A DNA stretch of 64,000 nt from assembly GCA_963556255.1 (NCBI GenBank), contig OY744609.1:24997536-25061535 (forward strand). Direction: 5' to 3'. Origin of the DNA: Allolobophora icterica. Lineage: Eukaryota; Annelida; Clitellata; Crassiclitellata; Lumbricidae. Made by a program: the position numbers and the translations under genes. How positions within the stretch are numbered: position 1 is the stretch's first letter; every line of letters starts with the position of its first letter. The notes beneath the pieces are model-generated. The model searched no databases. It saw nothing but the letters and a program-made list of their open reading frames with translations, and was not told where the DNA came from. This document shows, one piece after another, positions 33,001 through 40,963 of this stretch.

Positions 33001-34832
33001 AGGCAAAGAGGAGAATGGGGAGATGGAGAAGGAGGATGAGGACAGACAATAATTCACGCCAGTATTTGGTTGGCTTTCATAATGAATCAGTTGTGACCTC
33101 ATTTCAATGTTACACATAGTTTCAATTTATCATAGTAATCTTAGATCCATATATAACTTTTAAATAGCGTTTGTTCCTTATTTGGACTGGGTTTTCACAT
33201 CATATCATCCAGGTTAAAATCAAGCATCAATAACCAAGTTTGAATCAGTTAACAAGCAATTACAGCCAACAGAATAAGATGTGTGAAACTGACATAATTT
33301 CATCCGAGCTGACCTTACTCTCTACTCCTCAGCAAAAGCCGATCATAATTTTCCCTCCACTGTAAAACAGGCACAATGACTAATAAACAAAAGTAAGGTA
33401 AACCCTACCTGGATGCTGTCCGTGCTTTTCTTGGCCTCGGTTGTCTCACAATCTTGCTTCTGTTTTGAATCAGACTCCTTCTTGTTATCAACCAGAAGAT
33501 AGCTCTTCGTCCAGTCAGGAGACAGTGTTGTCGACCATCGCGGTTCCTTAAGCTCTTCCTTCACCAGAATGACTGACGCTTCACTCTCCGCATCCGTCGT
33601 GGACAGACGACCATCGTGCTTCGACGCAGTGTTACATAATCCATCAAACAGTAAGATGTTGGTGTCTGTTGCAGAACTATTGCATTGACTTTCTTCCTTG
33701 GGAAGACTGGAATTCGAAACAAATGCAAACGGTGTACAGTTCAGTGAATCTTTTTCGTCAGACTCCTCTTCATTCGGTCTCCGGTTTTTTGCTGAAAGAG
33801 AAGAAGACAGCGAGATTCCGGAAGCTGTTGACTGATTATCCGACCGCAAATTGTCCCGTCTCGATTTTATCTTTTTTGTCACCTTGTTTTGCAAACCGAA
33901 CGATTCGGGAGACAAAGATCGATCTGTTGATTCATCGATCTCTGTCCGAGATAAGACAAACTTTGAAGTCTGCCGATGTTTCCAGTCATGCTTCGGAGAA
34001 GATGACAGAGAAACAGTGTCACTGCTTTTGGCTGACGAGGGTCGTGCTGGCTCGTAGTCAGATTCTGAAGAAGAGGATTCGGAGCATGGCTCGATCAAAG
34101 TCTTATTCTCAAGAAAGCACTGCAAACAAATTTATATGAAAATTAATTTATAAGAACAAACATACATTTGAAATCATAACTCATTACATTCAGTTTTTCT
34201 GATGGTGAGATAGTCACTCTTCACAGGCTCAACTTCTGACTGCATGACCGTGTATTTCCCTAACATTGTGCGTAAGAACAGGTTACAGAAAACTTGCAGA
34301 GTCACAACCAAAGATTAATTATATGACCTGTGTTAAAATCACTGCTCACATTTTCCAACTATGTCAGCCTCTTTCGACACAGCTGACTCTACAAGTCCAA
34401 CATGCACACAGTGCTGTGGTATATAAAGGCTGGCAAACCAATTTGAGCAAAGAAATGAAGCAAAGGACTTAGTTTGAAGTCTGTCGCAGTTCTACAGCTC
34501 TAAAATGCCTTAAATTTTAAATTACAAAAAGTTGCGGAACAAATAAACTCAATAGACTTTCAAAGTTGGCCCACCGTCAAGTCCTGTAGTGTTTCAAAGC
34601 TGCAAATCGAAAATCCATCAACTATATTTTCAACTGCTGGCCTTGAAGGACGCTTTCGTTTCTGCCGTCGGTGGTTTTGTGCGAGTTTTATTCTGACCCT
34701 TTCGCTACTCGGCGATCGGGCGCTCGAGTCCGTCTCAACTCCGGACGATTCGTCGCTCGATGGCCCGGCAGCCATGGAGGACCCAACAGAAGACGACTTT
34801 GCAGCCACTGAACTTCTACCGCGTCGGTGCAT
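16077..34832 (-). CDS. AUTS2: AUTS2 / fibrosin-like / tay-bridge family protein, about 13 coding exons
   Basis: Nuclear regulator. Vertebrate AUTS2 joins a non-canonical PRC1 complex and recruits p300 to activate neuronal genes; Drosophila tay is the single-copy relative. Seen: an N-terminal basic stretch and ENIVDGFSICSFETLQ (human EDIIDGFAMTSFVTFE), Ser/acidic-rich exon 2, then LFQVQQELNARFL (human ILRQELNTRFL) followed by LRTEMHQHQHLHHHQH, the family's His-X repeat, then ERERL and a Pro/Ser-rich C-terminus. The chain is about 1,240 aa; human AUTS2 is 1,259. The start ATG at 34832 is the first after an in-frame stop (34874-34872). Phase is kept across all junctions except exon 9 to 10, where more than one solution exists. 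Orthology to AUTS2, FBRSL1 or FBRS singly cannot be told; probably the pre-duplication gene. Confidence 0.9.
17055..17545. mobile_element. PIF/Harbinger-type MITE, copy 2, in the last AUTS2-like intron
   Basis: Ends GGGCCATCCATATAGTACG and the complement of GGGGCCATCCATATATTACG, with TAA repeats at 17052-17054 and 17546-17548. It shares the blocks AAAAATCCGGG, GACCAGCTGCA and CTGCACTTTAGGCCAGATTG with copy 1 at 14998, so they are one family. An extra internal segment makes it about 60 bp longer. Confidence 0.82.
17917..18160 (-). CDS. AUTS2: AUTS2-like exon 12: charged helical segment
   Basis: Acceptor TTTGCAG|GT, donor AAGAG|GTTGCA. It encodes MSLKSEENSAMELRRGG, a serine run, then EQDRKRRLLERERENEEQND and KKMRMEASAASELRLRSAK. 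It is an Arg/Glu-rich helix. The donor was fixed by phase: AG plus the first T of the last exon gives Ser. Confidence 0.86.
18323..18677. mobile_element. Tc1/mariner (pogo-like) MITE in an AUTS2-like intron
   Basis: Terminal repeats CAGTGCAGACTCATTAAC and the complement of CAGTGTAAACTCATTAAC, flanked by TA on both sides (18321-18322, 18678-18679). These are the features of Tc1/mariner elements. The interior includes a CCATCCGAC-rich simple repeat and no transposase. Confidence 0.78.
18964..19098 (-). CDS. AUTS2: AUTS2-like exon 11
   Basis: Acceptor GTTATAG|GT, donor CACCCAG|GTTGGT. It encodes VSSFLRPTPQSLPPTDSSGY, a run of serines, then SNSFISRPRLLHGHP. Phase 1 at both ends agrees with its neighbours. 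Confidence 0.8.
19326..19486 (-). CDS. AUTS2: AUTS2-like exon 10: Gln/His-rich
   Basis: Acceptor GCCTTTAG|G, donor CATTTTG|GTAACG. It encodes ICYHKQQQQRQMHLDAGASQ, then NMHHFPLRMMGSDVPP and ISLHQPTLHFG. The exon enters after two carried bases and leaves one, matching exon 11. No database family was recognised for this stretch, so it rests on phase and splice sites. Confidence 0.65.
19784..19824 (-). CDS. AUTS2: Possible extra small AUTS2-like exon
   Basis: Acceptor CACGGCAG|T and a weak donor AGCAT|GTGTAT bound a 41-nt stretch reading FHPSSQTPQMFHS. If used, it would let exon 9 end at its better donor (20099) and would repair phase into exon 10. It is offered only as one of the solutions to the unresolved junction. 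Confidence 0.25.
20085..20200 (-). CDS. AUTS2: AUTS2-like exon 9, 3' boundary unresolved
   Basis: Acceptor TATTGACAG|GAA in phase 0. It encodes ESKMPSMSASHLLRSMRNDQ, then VAPPPIPTAPTAK. The natural donor AAG|GTCTTT (exon end 20099) leaves phase 0, but exon 10 needs two carried bases. Ending at 20085 (CTGCA|GTTACT) or after 41 nt (TTGAG|GTCAAT) restores phase, as would an extra exon in between. Confidence 0.6.
20394..21322. mobile_element. AT-rich DNA transposon, hAT-like, non-autonomous
   Basis: The inverted ends are AGTTCGAGAATTCG (20395) and CGAATTCTCGAACT (21303-21316). Imperfect 8-bp flanks AAGATCCA / AGGATCCA look like a target duplication. Arrays of ACGAATTTT words lie at both subtermini. 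A 56-bp perfect palindrome sits near the left end. No transposase frame was recognised. Confidence 0.6.
20430..20485. repeat. 56-bp perfect palindrome
   Basis: Perfectly self-complementary around the centre CT|AG at 20457/20458, built from repeated AATTTTAA and ACGAATTTT words. It lies just inside the left end of the AT-rich transposon and can extrude as a cruciform. Confidence 0.9.
21357..21420. repeat. (TTA)n microsatellite tract
   Basis: A TTATTATTATTA run of about 30 bp within a T-rich stretch, directly right of the AT-rich transposon, in the AUTS2-like intron. Confidence 0.8.
22229..22345 (-). CDS. AUTS2: AUTS2-like exon 8
   Basis: Acceptor GATTTGCAG|ATG, donor ATCAAC|GTAAGC, 117 nt, phase 0 at both ends. 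It encodes MRASLNLSDGFLPPSYASLI, then PGVLPNGLTSNMHGAFTIN. Its position after ERERL, with SLIPG...L...MH, parallels human AUTS2 PSLITPGLPSMHY. Confidence 0.85.
22430..22875. repeat. 25-bp minisatellite (about 18 copies) in an AUTS2-like intron
   Basis: Units read TCTGACCGG TC(GG)TCTGTCTGTGC(T/A) with a 25-bp period; the first few units are 21 bp because they lack one CTGT. Units carry ACCGGT palindromes. Three units equal 75 nt, so the array stays open in all frames and creates false - strand proteins of repeated TDRPVRSTDRQT. It is not a CRISPR array: there are no spacers. Confidence 0.95.
23068..23148 (-). CDS. AUTS2: AUTS2-like exon 7: ERERL segment
   Basis: Acceptor TTTCTACAG|ACA, donor TGCAAG|GTACGG, 81 nt, phase 0 at both ends. 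It encodes TMGPSGLDLINHSQTLSDFA then ERERLCK, aligned with ERERLHMLRE of human AUTS2. Confidence 0.88.
23721..23938 (-). CDS. AUTS2: AUTS2-like exon 6: RQELN motif and His-X repeat
   Basis: Acceptor GGGATCAG|AT, donor CTCCAG|GTAACA. It encodes PDLFQVQQELNARFLQDHRL, then LRTEMHQHQHLHHHQHVMPA, the most diagnostic segment of the family. In mammals the His-X repeat contacts p300. The joint with exon 5 gives Asn. Confidence 0.93.
24050..24093. repeat. (TCAA)n microsatellite
   Basis: About ten consecutive TCAA units in the intron between exons 5 and 6 of the AUTS2-like gene. Confidence 0.9.
24508..24839 (-). CDS. AUTS2: AUTS2-like exon 5
   Basis: Acceptor CTGTTTCAG|T, donor CCACAA|GTAAGG. It encodes SSRSSATHRKSSHPPQQ, GERSHRSPLVAHPAHLHG and FSLGSLSFPHGLFPSSLSHL, a Pro/Ser/His-rich region of the kind that precedes the RQELN motif in AUTS2. 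Phases fit both neighbours. Confidence 0.88.
25463..25685 (+). mobile_element. tRNA-derived SINE, copy 1
   Basis: Pol III box A (TAGAGTAATGG, 25482-25492) and box B (GGTTCGATTCC, 25525-25535) are correctly spaced for a tRNA-like head. The body contains GACGCCTTGCATGGCTGCC and the tail is (ATT)n. It shares the body with the SINE at 35671. It lies in AUTS2-like intron 4. Confidence 0.82.
25739..26183 (-). CDS. AUTS2: AUTS2-like exon 4: Ser-rich
   Basis: Acceptor GTTTTTAG|AA, donor CAAAG|GTGGGA. It encodes TQNLLKLENASPTFSLHASH, RKRLDSDSSASNPRNANASN and GSSGAVSITLTASEIKHECA. A nearby donor (after 25702) was rejected because it breaks phase into exon 5. Confidence 0.88.
26636..26687 (-). CDS. AUTS2: AUTS2-like exon 3 (52 nt)
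   Basis: Acceptor TTGTTGACAG|ACT, donor ATTAAGG|GTGAGT. It encodes TSLVPPGDLAAKWTVIK. Too short for simple ORF finding, but its phases match exon 2 (0) and exon 4 (1). Confidence 0.82.
26875..27171. mobile_element. hAT-type MITE, family B copy 1
   Basis: Starts CAGGCCCTTAGCCA and ends as a diverged complement (GGCGAAGGGCCTG). The perfect 8-bp target duplication CATGCTAG is at 26867-26874 and 27172-27179. The interior matches the element at 31971 (TACAGAG, CCGTCCAAAAGCATT, CCATCCAAAGG). It lies in AUTS2-like intron 2. Confidence 0.9.
27300..27478. repeat. Two direct copies of an about 65-bp sequence
   Basis: GAACTTGAACTAC...CATCACTC, then GTCATTGAATAAA and TTCAACATCACAC, occurs at about 27296 and again at about 27417. 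The copies flank a SINE-like tail word TTTATATAGCGCCCCTTCAAG. Confidence 0.8.
28198..28361. mobile_element. Short hAT-type MITE (164 bp)
   Basis: Starts CAGTGTTTCCGTTAGG and ends as the complement of CAGGGTTTTCAGTTAAC. The perfect 8-bp target duplication CCCGAGAC is at 28190-28197 and 28362-28369. It lies in AUTS2-like intron 2. Confidence 0.88.
29710..30059. mobile_element. hAT-type MITE (350 bp)
   Basis: The termini are CAGTGCCGGCCTTAGG and the complement of CAGTGCCGGCTTTAGG. GTCCTCT is directly repeated at 29703-29709 and 30060-30066 (eight bases, GGTCCTCT, if the last G of the element is shared). The subterminal GGGCCC runs are typical of this family. Confidence 0.9.
30525..30582. repeat. 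Perfect 28-bp hairpin with 2-nt loop
   Basis: The left arm 30525-30552 (CTGTTACTATTATTATTATC onward) is exactly complementary to 30555-30582; the loop is CC. It lies just upstream of a hAT transposase remnant. Confidence 0.9.
30780..30965 (+). pseudogene. hAT transposase C-terminal (dimerisation) domain remnant
   Basis: The + strand reads ASLARKYLCVPATSALSQTF, then in another frame SLALATANMLIFHNREM. These resemble the hAT C-terminal box (LARKYLxIPATSxPSERVFS ... NMLVFLxxN). A stop and a frameshift lie between the two, so it is inactive. It shows that an autonomous hAT element once stood in this intron. Confidence 0.78.
31164..31233. mobile_element. 70-bp TTAA-type micro-MITE (piggyBac-like ends)
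   Basis: The ends TTAGCCCCTTAATGAC and the complement of TTAATCCTTTAATGAC face each other 70 bp apart. TTAA and CCxTTAATGA ends resemble piggyBac-type termini. One TTAA has decayed to TTAG. Assignment is by the ends only. Confidence 0.5.
31480..31690 (-). pseudogene. LINE ORF2 C-terminal remnant
   Basis: The - strand reads SQAFLEIAGPKFWNSLPCSV then HSVGS, the typical CR1-like LINE end (AFSVAGPxLWNSLPxxxR). A frameshift follows. It lies in AUTS2-like intron 2. Confidence 0.72.
31971..32282. mobile_element. hAT-type MITE, family B copy 2
   Basis: Perfect 14-bp ends CAGGCCCTTAGCCA and TGGCTAAGGGCCTG, flanked by TAAATACT (31963-31970) and TAAAGACT (32283-32290), a target duplication with one mismatch. 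Same family as 26875-27171. Confidence 0.88.
32445..32532. repeat. Tandem duplication of an about 43-bp sequence
   Basis: TCAAGACTATGAAATGAGGA...CAAAGGAACT is followed immediately by a second copy, TCAAGACTATGAATGAGGAT...CAAAGGAACT. Intronic; no gene effect is seen. Confidence 0.75.
33409..34119 (-). CDS. AUTS2: AUTS2-like exon 2: Ser/acidic-rich
   Basis: Acceptor TTTGCAG|TGC, donor ATCCAG|GTAGGG, 711 nt, phase 0 at both ends. It encodes CFLENKTLIEPCSESSSSES, TDRSLSPESFGLQNKVTKKI and DAESEASVILVKEELKEPRW. VKEEL is a SUMO-consensus-like motif (inferred). The + strand frames across this exon are shadows. Confidence 0.9.
34575..34832 (-). CDS. AUTS2: AUTS2-like exon 1: start codon and VDGF motif
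   Basis: ATG at 34832 opens MHRRGRSSVAAKSSSVG. A basic QKRKRPSRP stretch (a likely nuclear signal) leads to VENIVDGFSICSFETLQD, the N-terminal motif of AUTS2 family members. Donor TTGACG|GTGGGC; 258 nt, phase 0. An in-frame TGA upstream (34874-34872) supports the start. Confidence 0.9.
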
Positions 34833-35670
34833 CGCGCAACAAATACTGGATCTGCACGTTTTAGTAATAGATCAAATCTGCAGACCGGAAAAGAGCCAAA
34901 GATGGCATGAATCAATATTTGGAAATGTCGACACCAAAAAACTCCAAAGATCGACATTGTTTTCCCTGATGGCCGCCATGTTTGACCAGTGGAACTGTGT
35001 ACCGAACAAATGAAATCGCACGCCATTAGGTAAGAATTCATGACAGCAATTTATATAGCACTAAGTTATACGCTCGATGCCCACCCCATATTATGTAAGA
35101 GGTCGTCGATGTTCGCCCTATCCAAACTGTTAGCAGATTTATTCTAATGACTTCTCTAGTATTGTTAGCATATACACTATATGTAAACCGATGATCGATG
35201 AATCTCTACCACTTTACCACCGTGGTCTTGTGGTCTAAAAGACACCCGTTTTAGCACTCTACTTCTTCTGACCTCCTGGCAAGCGGACTCTAACCTCCTT
35301 TTGACTACCCTACTCCTTTTGACCTCCTTTTGACTACCCTACGCAGTTCTACAGCTCTAAAATAAGCTGGTGAATAGGCTGCGCTACGCTTTTGAGTGGC
35401 GCTTTAGAAACTTCGAGTAGGCCTATACGATTATGATTAGGAGTAGGGGAATTATCAGGTCGGGTGCACCTCTGAAGTCTTTCTTTTAAAAGGCGCTATG
35501 TAGATATAAGCACTAATTACAATTACGACTTCAGGTTTTATAGCCGTGACTGTAATCAATATTCGCTCAAATCCATAATACAATATTTAACACGAGCATA
35601 TATCTATTAAAAACCTGAAAGCGAAGTCTAGACAATTAACCAAAGTAAAATCACGACATAGAAATTTACC

Positions 35671-35970
35671 TAATTGGGGGTGGGGGGTCCACAGAGTAGT
35701 GGTAACATCACTGGCGTGAAGAGCAAGAGGTAGCGGGATCGCTTCCCGCAACCCCCTAAATTTAGGTCCACTCAGCCTTTCATTCGCGAGATGGCGCGTT
35801 GTTAAAATGAGATGTAGGACGTGATGGGCGCCTTGCATGGCTGCCGTGTACAGTTAAATTCGACTCCTGTAATAACATGTGATCATCCGTTCATACTGAT
35901 TTGTAATCATGCTGCGTTATTGTCAGTTTGAAGATATTAAACGAAGATTATTACATTACATTACATTACG
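35671..35970 (+). mobile_element. tRNA-derived SINE, copy 2
   Basis: Box A-like CAGAGTAGTGG (35692-35702) and a decayed box B (GGGATCGCTTCCC, about 35735). The shared body word GCGCCTTGCATGGCTGCC links it to the SINE at 25463. The tail is (ATTAC)n. SINE-type tail words also occur just upstream (35395-35520). Confidence 0.78.
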
Positions 35971-36829
35971 ACAACGTTGATAAAAACTAAACCGAGGCGT
36001 TATTGCAGTCTACTTAGTTTACAAAACCTGGACAACTGCAAAGCAACCAATACAAAAAGTACTTAGTGATTTGAATCACTATGCAAGAAATAAGACGATT
36101 AATAGATAACGGCCTATTTCCCGTTAAACACACACTTAGTATGTCCTGTTAAACCCATATTTAGTAGGTCAATCTTGTTTTACCAGATGCAGTTGTCTTA
36201 ATTTACAAATACGCAACGCGCTGACCCTGTGCCCATGCGCCAGAATATAGTCCATCCCAGTAGCTGATCGTTACTCCAAGTCAACCTATAATATTTGTTG
36301 TAGAATCACTGAACTAATTACAACTTTGACAATAAATATTTACAGCACAAAAGTGTTCATCCGTACGTAGACTCGAATCTTGGTAACTTTATCGTGAACT
36401 GTTCTAATTACTTTAAATAATTTTAATAAGCTACGTTATTTTCTTAATTCTGATTGGTTGAAAGTCGACCAATCAAAATTAAGAGGCACAATCCTTTTAA
36501 ATCAACGAACTTTTATGCCTAGTCTTCGATAAAAATAACAAAAACATAACATAACGTAACAAGTGTTTTAAGTGGTTGAGAAGTGTAGTTGTATAAGAAC
36601 CACTGCAATTTAACGTGTGATCATAGGCGCAGCTACATTGACGCAAGAGGAGGCTGTTGCCTTCTCTTGCTTGTTTAGATTTCAAAAATTGTCGGTAGGG
36701 TTTACCTCCGCTATACCTGGATATCTCCCGGAGTTGCCTCCTCTTGAATTTAAGTCTCGCTACGTCACTGGGGACTCACTGCGTGTGATGCTTAATAGCC
36801 TATCCTTGGCTTCTCCTTAAAAGCTGGTA

Positions 36830-37060
36830 TATGCACGCGGCACGCCTACAATCGCTCCATAGCCATAGCTGTCCCACCCCTCTGGAACAAACTCCCACCA
36901 GTAGCCTACTGCGAGAAATTTCAGATCCATCCTACGAACTCACCAGTCACCAAAACCTCACCACTTGCAATATCTCCACAGGTCTTTCACTCAAAACTGA
37001 AAACACTTCTTTCACAAATCCTATCCCGATTCCTCCTCTCCCTCCCTCGCCGTTTAAACC
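36830..37060 (+). pseudogene. LINE 3' end (CR1-like ORF2 C-terminus)
   Basis: The + strand reads YNRSIAIAVPPLWNKLPP, then, after a frameshift, STGLSLKTENTSFTNPI or VFHSKLKTLLS. This is the recurrent AFSVAxPxLWNxLP...FKxxLKTxLF ending of CR1-like LINEs. Broken. Confidence 0.7.
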
Positions 37061-37798
37061 CTAAACACCACTCACCTTAGCCGTCTTACTGTCTACCTGA
37101 CTGCTTTGGATCTTGACCTGGAACCGATTCGACCCCCCTGCCTATCGATTTTGATTTGACTAAGCGCCTGTGAATAAGCTGCAGGTTGCCTCGACTTCGC
37201 TTATTGGGCGCTGTAGCAATCTCGAGATTACGATTACTGAGAGTAAATATAAACAGCACAACATAATATAACAAGGGTTTTAATTGGTTCTGAAGACGTG
37301 TAGTTGTGTAAGAACCACTACAAGTTAATGCTATAAACCAACAGGGTGGGAATTGTCAGAGGTTCAACCCCGGGGCCTTAGTAGATGGTACTTCATATTG
37401 GAGCAGCGGGAAAGGTACAGGGATAGGAGTAGTGATTTCAGTTTTGAGCAAGGTAGCTGCTAAAACAACTTCAATGTACAGGTTGAAAGCGATCATTTAT
37501 ACTGAATATATGCGAGATACGCTGGCTTCCTTGTTGCACAGCGTATCGCTTTCAAGACCATCTTGCTGACACGTGTCTCTGTCTTAAAAATTGTTTGAAT
37601 CTGTTAGATAGTCATAGGAAGAGCGCTTCTGTGAGGTAGGCCTCTCCTTAAAATGTGCTACGTTAAATGTCCTCATACACAAATACATACTACGACAGCC
37701 ACGAATTCTGTTTTGAAAGGGCCGACTAAAATGCAGGATTGTGTGGTATTAAAGTGAATGGGTGTCCGTTCCAGTGTACAAGCCGAGTAGCTCTATAT

Positions 37799-38104
37799 CA
37801 GCGGTTTTCAAACTCTATTTTTATTGTACAACCAGGTAAAAAATGGAATGTTGGCGTACCAGCAGCAAAGGTCAAATCAAAAACAACAGGCGAGCGTGAT
37901 GTCTACTTGCAATTGGCGTAGGACCGTAGGTAGACAAATTTAGCTAATCAAAGAAAGATGGGCATAAACTCAGAAAATTCAAAGAAAAGAAGCACATGGT
38001 TGATGTAGAATAGTGACTTAAAAATGAAAAAAAATGTTCGCGTACCACTTAGCGACAGCTGGCGTACCACTAATGGTATGCGTACTATCGTCTGAAAACC
38101 GCTG
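37799..38104. mobile_element. hAT-like element, decayed
   Basis: Ends CAGCGGTTTTCAAAC and the complement of CAGCGGTTTTCAGAC, a known hAT-style terminus. I could not find matching 8-bp flanks, so one end may be rearranged. The interior repeats GGCGTACCA. Confidence 0.6.
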
Positions 38105-40916
38105 CCATTTTGAAGCCGGCGCTATTTAGTGACACGATACTGACGTGGCTGACTAGCATAAACTACCACATGGGCTCGTCCATTAAGGTCACCTGCAGAG
38201 GGGAGGAAAGGGTGAATGAAATATATATAGGGTAGGGGTTATGCCCAAGACCAGTATTTACAAATGGTACACAGTTATTTCTGTACAGCATATATAATTC
38301 TGTATTTGTACTGAATTTAGAAGAGAAAAATTTGCAACAGTTAAAAAATGTTTGCACCAAAACCATTTCCTCGAACAAGTTCACAGTACATCACACATTT
38401 TGCATCACATAAATAGTAGGTCAGTGAACAGAAAGAAAGTCTATAAAGACAAAAACTGTAAGTTTGGGGAAATAATATTAGACTGTGATAACACCAAACC
38501 ATCGCAGCTACAAATCTTTCATTTTTGTAAAATGGTCAGAATTGTAAGTTTAGAAATTAGCACCACAAGTCAAAGCCGACCGAACAAGTCAATATATGTA
38601 CAGCGTGTGCTTCTTTACCCCACAACCTGCACATGGAACTTTGTAAACAAAGTACAGTTAACTCCATTCGATGAAAACGCCACTAGTTTCTATAAATTAA
38701 ATACTGATACAGCACGTTAAAAAAATTTAGAATATTCAAGGTAGTAATACTCAGAACTGAACACCAGCTTATTTTCTTTAAAAATCGGCAGACAACTAAT
38801 ACTGTGTGAAGAATTGCCAAGCGATTGCACCCAAGGCTGTTCAGATCACAACTCGATAGACCATGCTCTCACTCTGCTCAATAACTCACTGCAAAGAGCT
38901 ACCGAACGAAAGCTTCAACAGATGTATATCAACAAAATGGTATTCCTAATCAGAAATTTGTATAGCACCACTTCAAGAGAAATTAATCCGAGGTGTTCTC
39001 TACGCTAAGCTAAACTCAAAAGAAAAAATTCTTAAGCACAAAATGCTCACATTACTAGAAACTTCATCAGGGCAGGCTCTTATATGTGCAGTCTAACCAC
39101 CGGATTCTCCTTCAAAGTATTAATTGAACCATGTCCAGGGTATCCAAGACCACCACAGTGACCACACAGCATCACGGCCGAGGAACAATGAATAAACAAA
39201 TCTAAATCAACAGTTTGTACAGCACTGATATCTCAATGTATCCACAGAAACCCATCAGCGCAGAACAGAGAATACTTCATACTTAAATCAGCTTCACAGA
39301 AATTGCACTGCACTCGAATACAACAAGACTATCAACAATTCACAAATGAGCAACATATACGTAGAAGTAAAAAGCACCAATAACGGTTAGTTGCCACAAC
39401 CGATTGCCACGACTACTGTAATAAACTGGATCAAGTGAATCACGTGGCAAGACATGCAATTAAAGTAACTATCGACAACAAGTAGAAAGCAAGCTGTGCA
39501 AAAAGCCATGTGCAAATACTGGCCAAAAACACAGCAACACTTCTCAGATCAAACGATATCACAAAAACAGAACAAGACAACTGAACTAAGGGGAAGAGAA
39601 AGAGTAGAGACGGAAAAGAGAAATAAACCAACTAAGCGGAAAAGAAGAAATAAATGAACTGGGGCAAATGTAACAGGAAGAGAAGAAAATACCAAACTAA
39701 ATGGAAGAGAAGAAATAACCCAACTACAGAGAAAAAAGAAGAAATTATCTAACTAAGGCAAAGCAGACAAATGTTGGAAACTTCTTAGAATGCTGACTGA
39801 CAGCCATTTCAAATACCACACTATAATTAGGTCAAGTGCCAAAATGTTGACAGGTTTGAAAAATTATAAAATTAGGGATTCTTGAAATGTGTTAGATCAG
39901 AATTCAGAAGTGAATTCAGGTTCTAATGCAGCACACACTAAAAAGGTTCTCCACTGTACAAAAACTGAGCACACTCGAAAATCCATTAAGAAAATGATAT
40001 TTACTAATAGCAATAATAACAATTCAAAAGTCTGCAACATATACACAGAAGTAAACTGCAGATGGAGAGCATAGTAGTTACATCATTCCTCGACAGCCAA
40101 CTATTTACTTAAACATGAAATGAAGAATATCAACAAGGTCACACACTTTGTACAATAATTAACCACTAAAGCCAAATTAAATCATTAAACAAAGGCAGGT
40201 AAATACTAATTTGAAGGTTCTCCCAAATCAGCCACTTTTCTACTTGTTTCAAGTTACTTTGAGTTTCTTTTACTTATATTGTTTAGTCAGTCACAGCTGT
40301 TGCGCAGACAAGGCTCGTTGCCTGTGCTGTCTGCATCTTGAAGACCCAAAATAAAATAACTCCAAATATCGTTCTTCTCACTCTCCATATACTGCAGGCT
40401 TACCCTAGAACAGGCCAGTATCCCTGCAGAAAGACTTTCTCAAGTTAAAGACTGATTTCAGAATTAATCTCATAGAGAAAAAAGTTCCAGGCTTATGCCA
40501 TGTCTTCAAGCATTTTCATCTCTATAGAACTATTTCCATTTCTCTATTTCTCTCTGTTTCTCTGCTCTCCCCTCCCCTCTCTGTCTATCTCTTTCTTATC
40601 AATAAACAAAGTAAATAACGGCAAAAGTGCATAATTTGATTTGCAATAGGATTTCATAAGTACCAGCTATGCCAAACAATTTCCTCCTCTTCCCCCACAA
40701 TGCAGTTAAATTCCTAAAAGAACCACTGTAAGTTGATACAAGTCTTATAGAAATGCTGGGTGCCTTGAAAGACGCAGTCAAACCAAAGCGTGGTCCATCA
40801 CCACCTGTTGTTCCACTGAAGAGGAAGCTCACAGATGCAGCAGCTCAACGAGACACCGATAATTGCAGTCCAAGTTTGTCATCACCAAAGGCAGATTAAC
40901 CAAACAACACCATATC

Positions 40917-40963
40917 TCAGAAAGTCTGCTCATCATCACACTTTTCTGTTGAATGTCCAAACA
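40917..40963 (-). CDS. CLIP1: CLIP1 last exon: second zinc knuckle and tail
   Basis: Acceptor GTTTTAG|TG; 47 nt ending TGA at 40919-40917. It encodes [15 protein letters not shown], completing [14 protein letters not shown] (CX2CX4HX4C). Human ends MFGHWATNCNDDETF. The acidic tail with terminal Phe is the type recognised by CAP-Gly domains. It lies 1.7 kb from the previous exon, with a hAT element and a SINE between them. Confidence 0.93.

Larger units (their letters stand above)
34833..40916. other. Intergenic region between the AUTS2-like 5' end and CLIP1 3' end
   Basis: Holds the 5' flank of the AUTS2-like gene, a SINE (35671), a LINE end (36830), a hAT-like element (37799) and the probable CLIP1 3' UTR. 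I found no convincing independent gene. A short + strand frame at 40732-40899 is discussed as a finding. Confidence 0.55.

Noticed and set aside
33669..34139. + strand 156-codon frame
   Set aside because: Antisense shadow of AUTS2-like exon 2, which has correct splice sites and phase on the - strand.
38352..38720. + strand 122-codon frame
   Set aside because: No recognisable motif, no splice sites, AT-rich, and probably antisense to the CLIP1 3' UTR.
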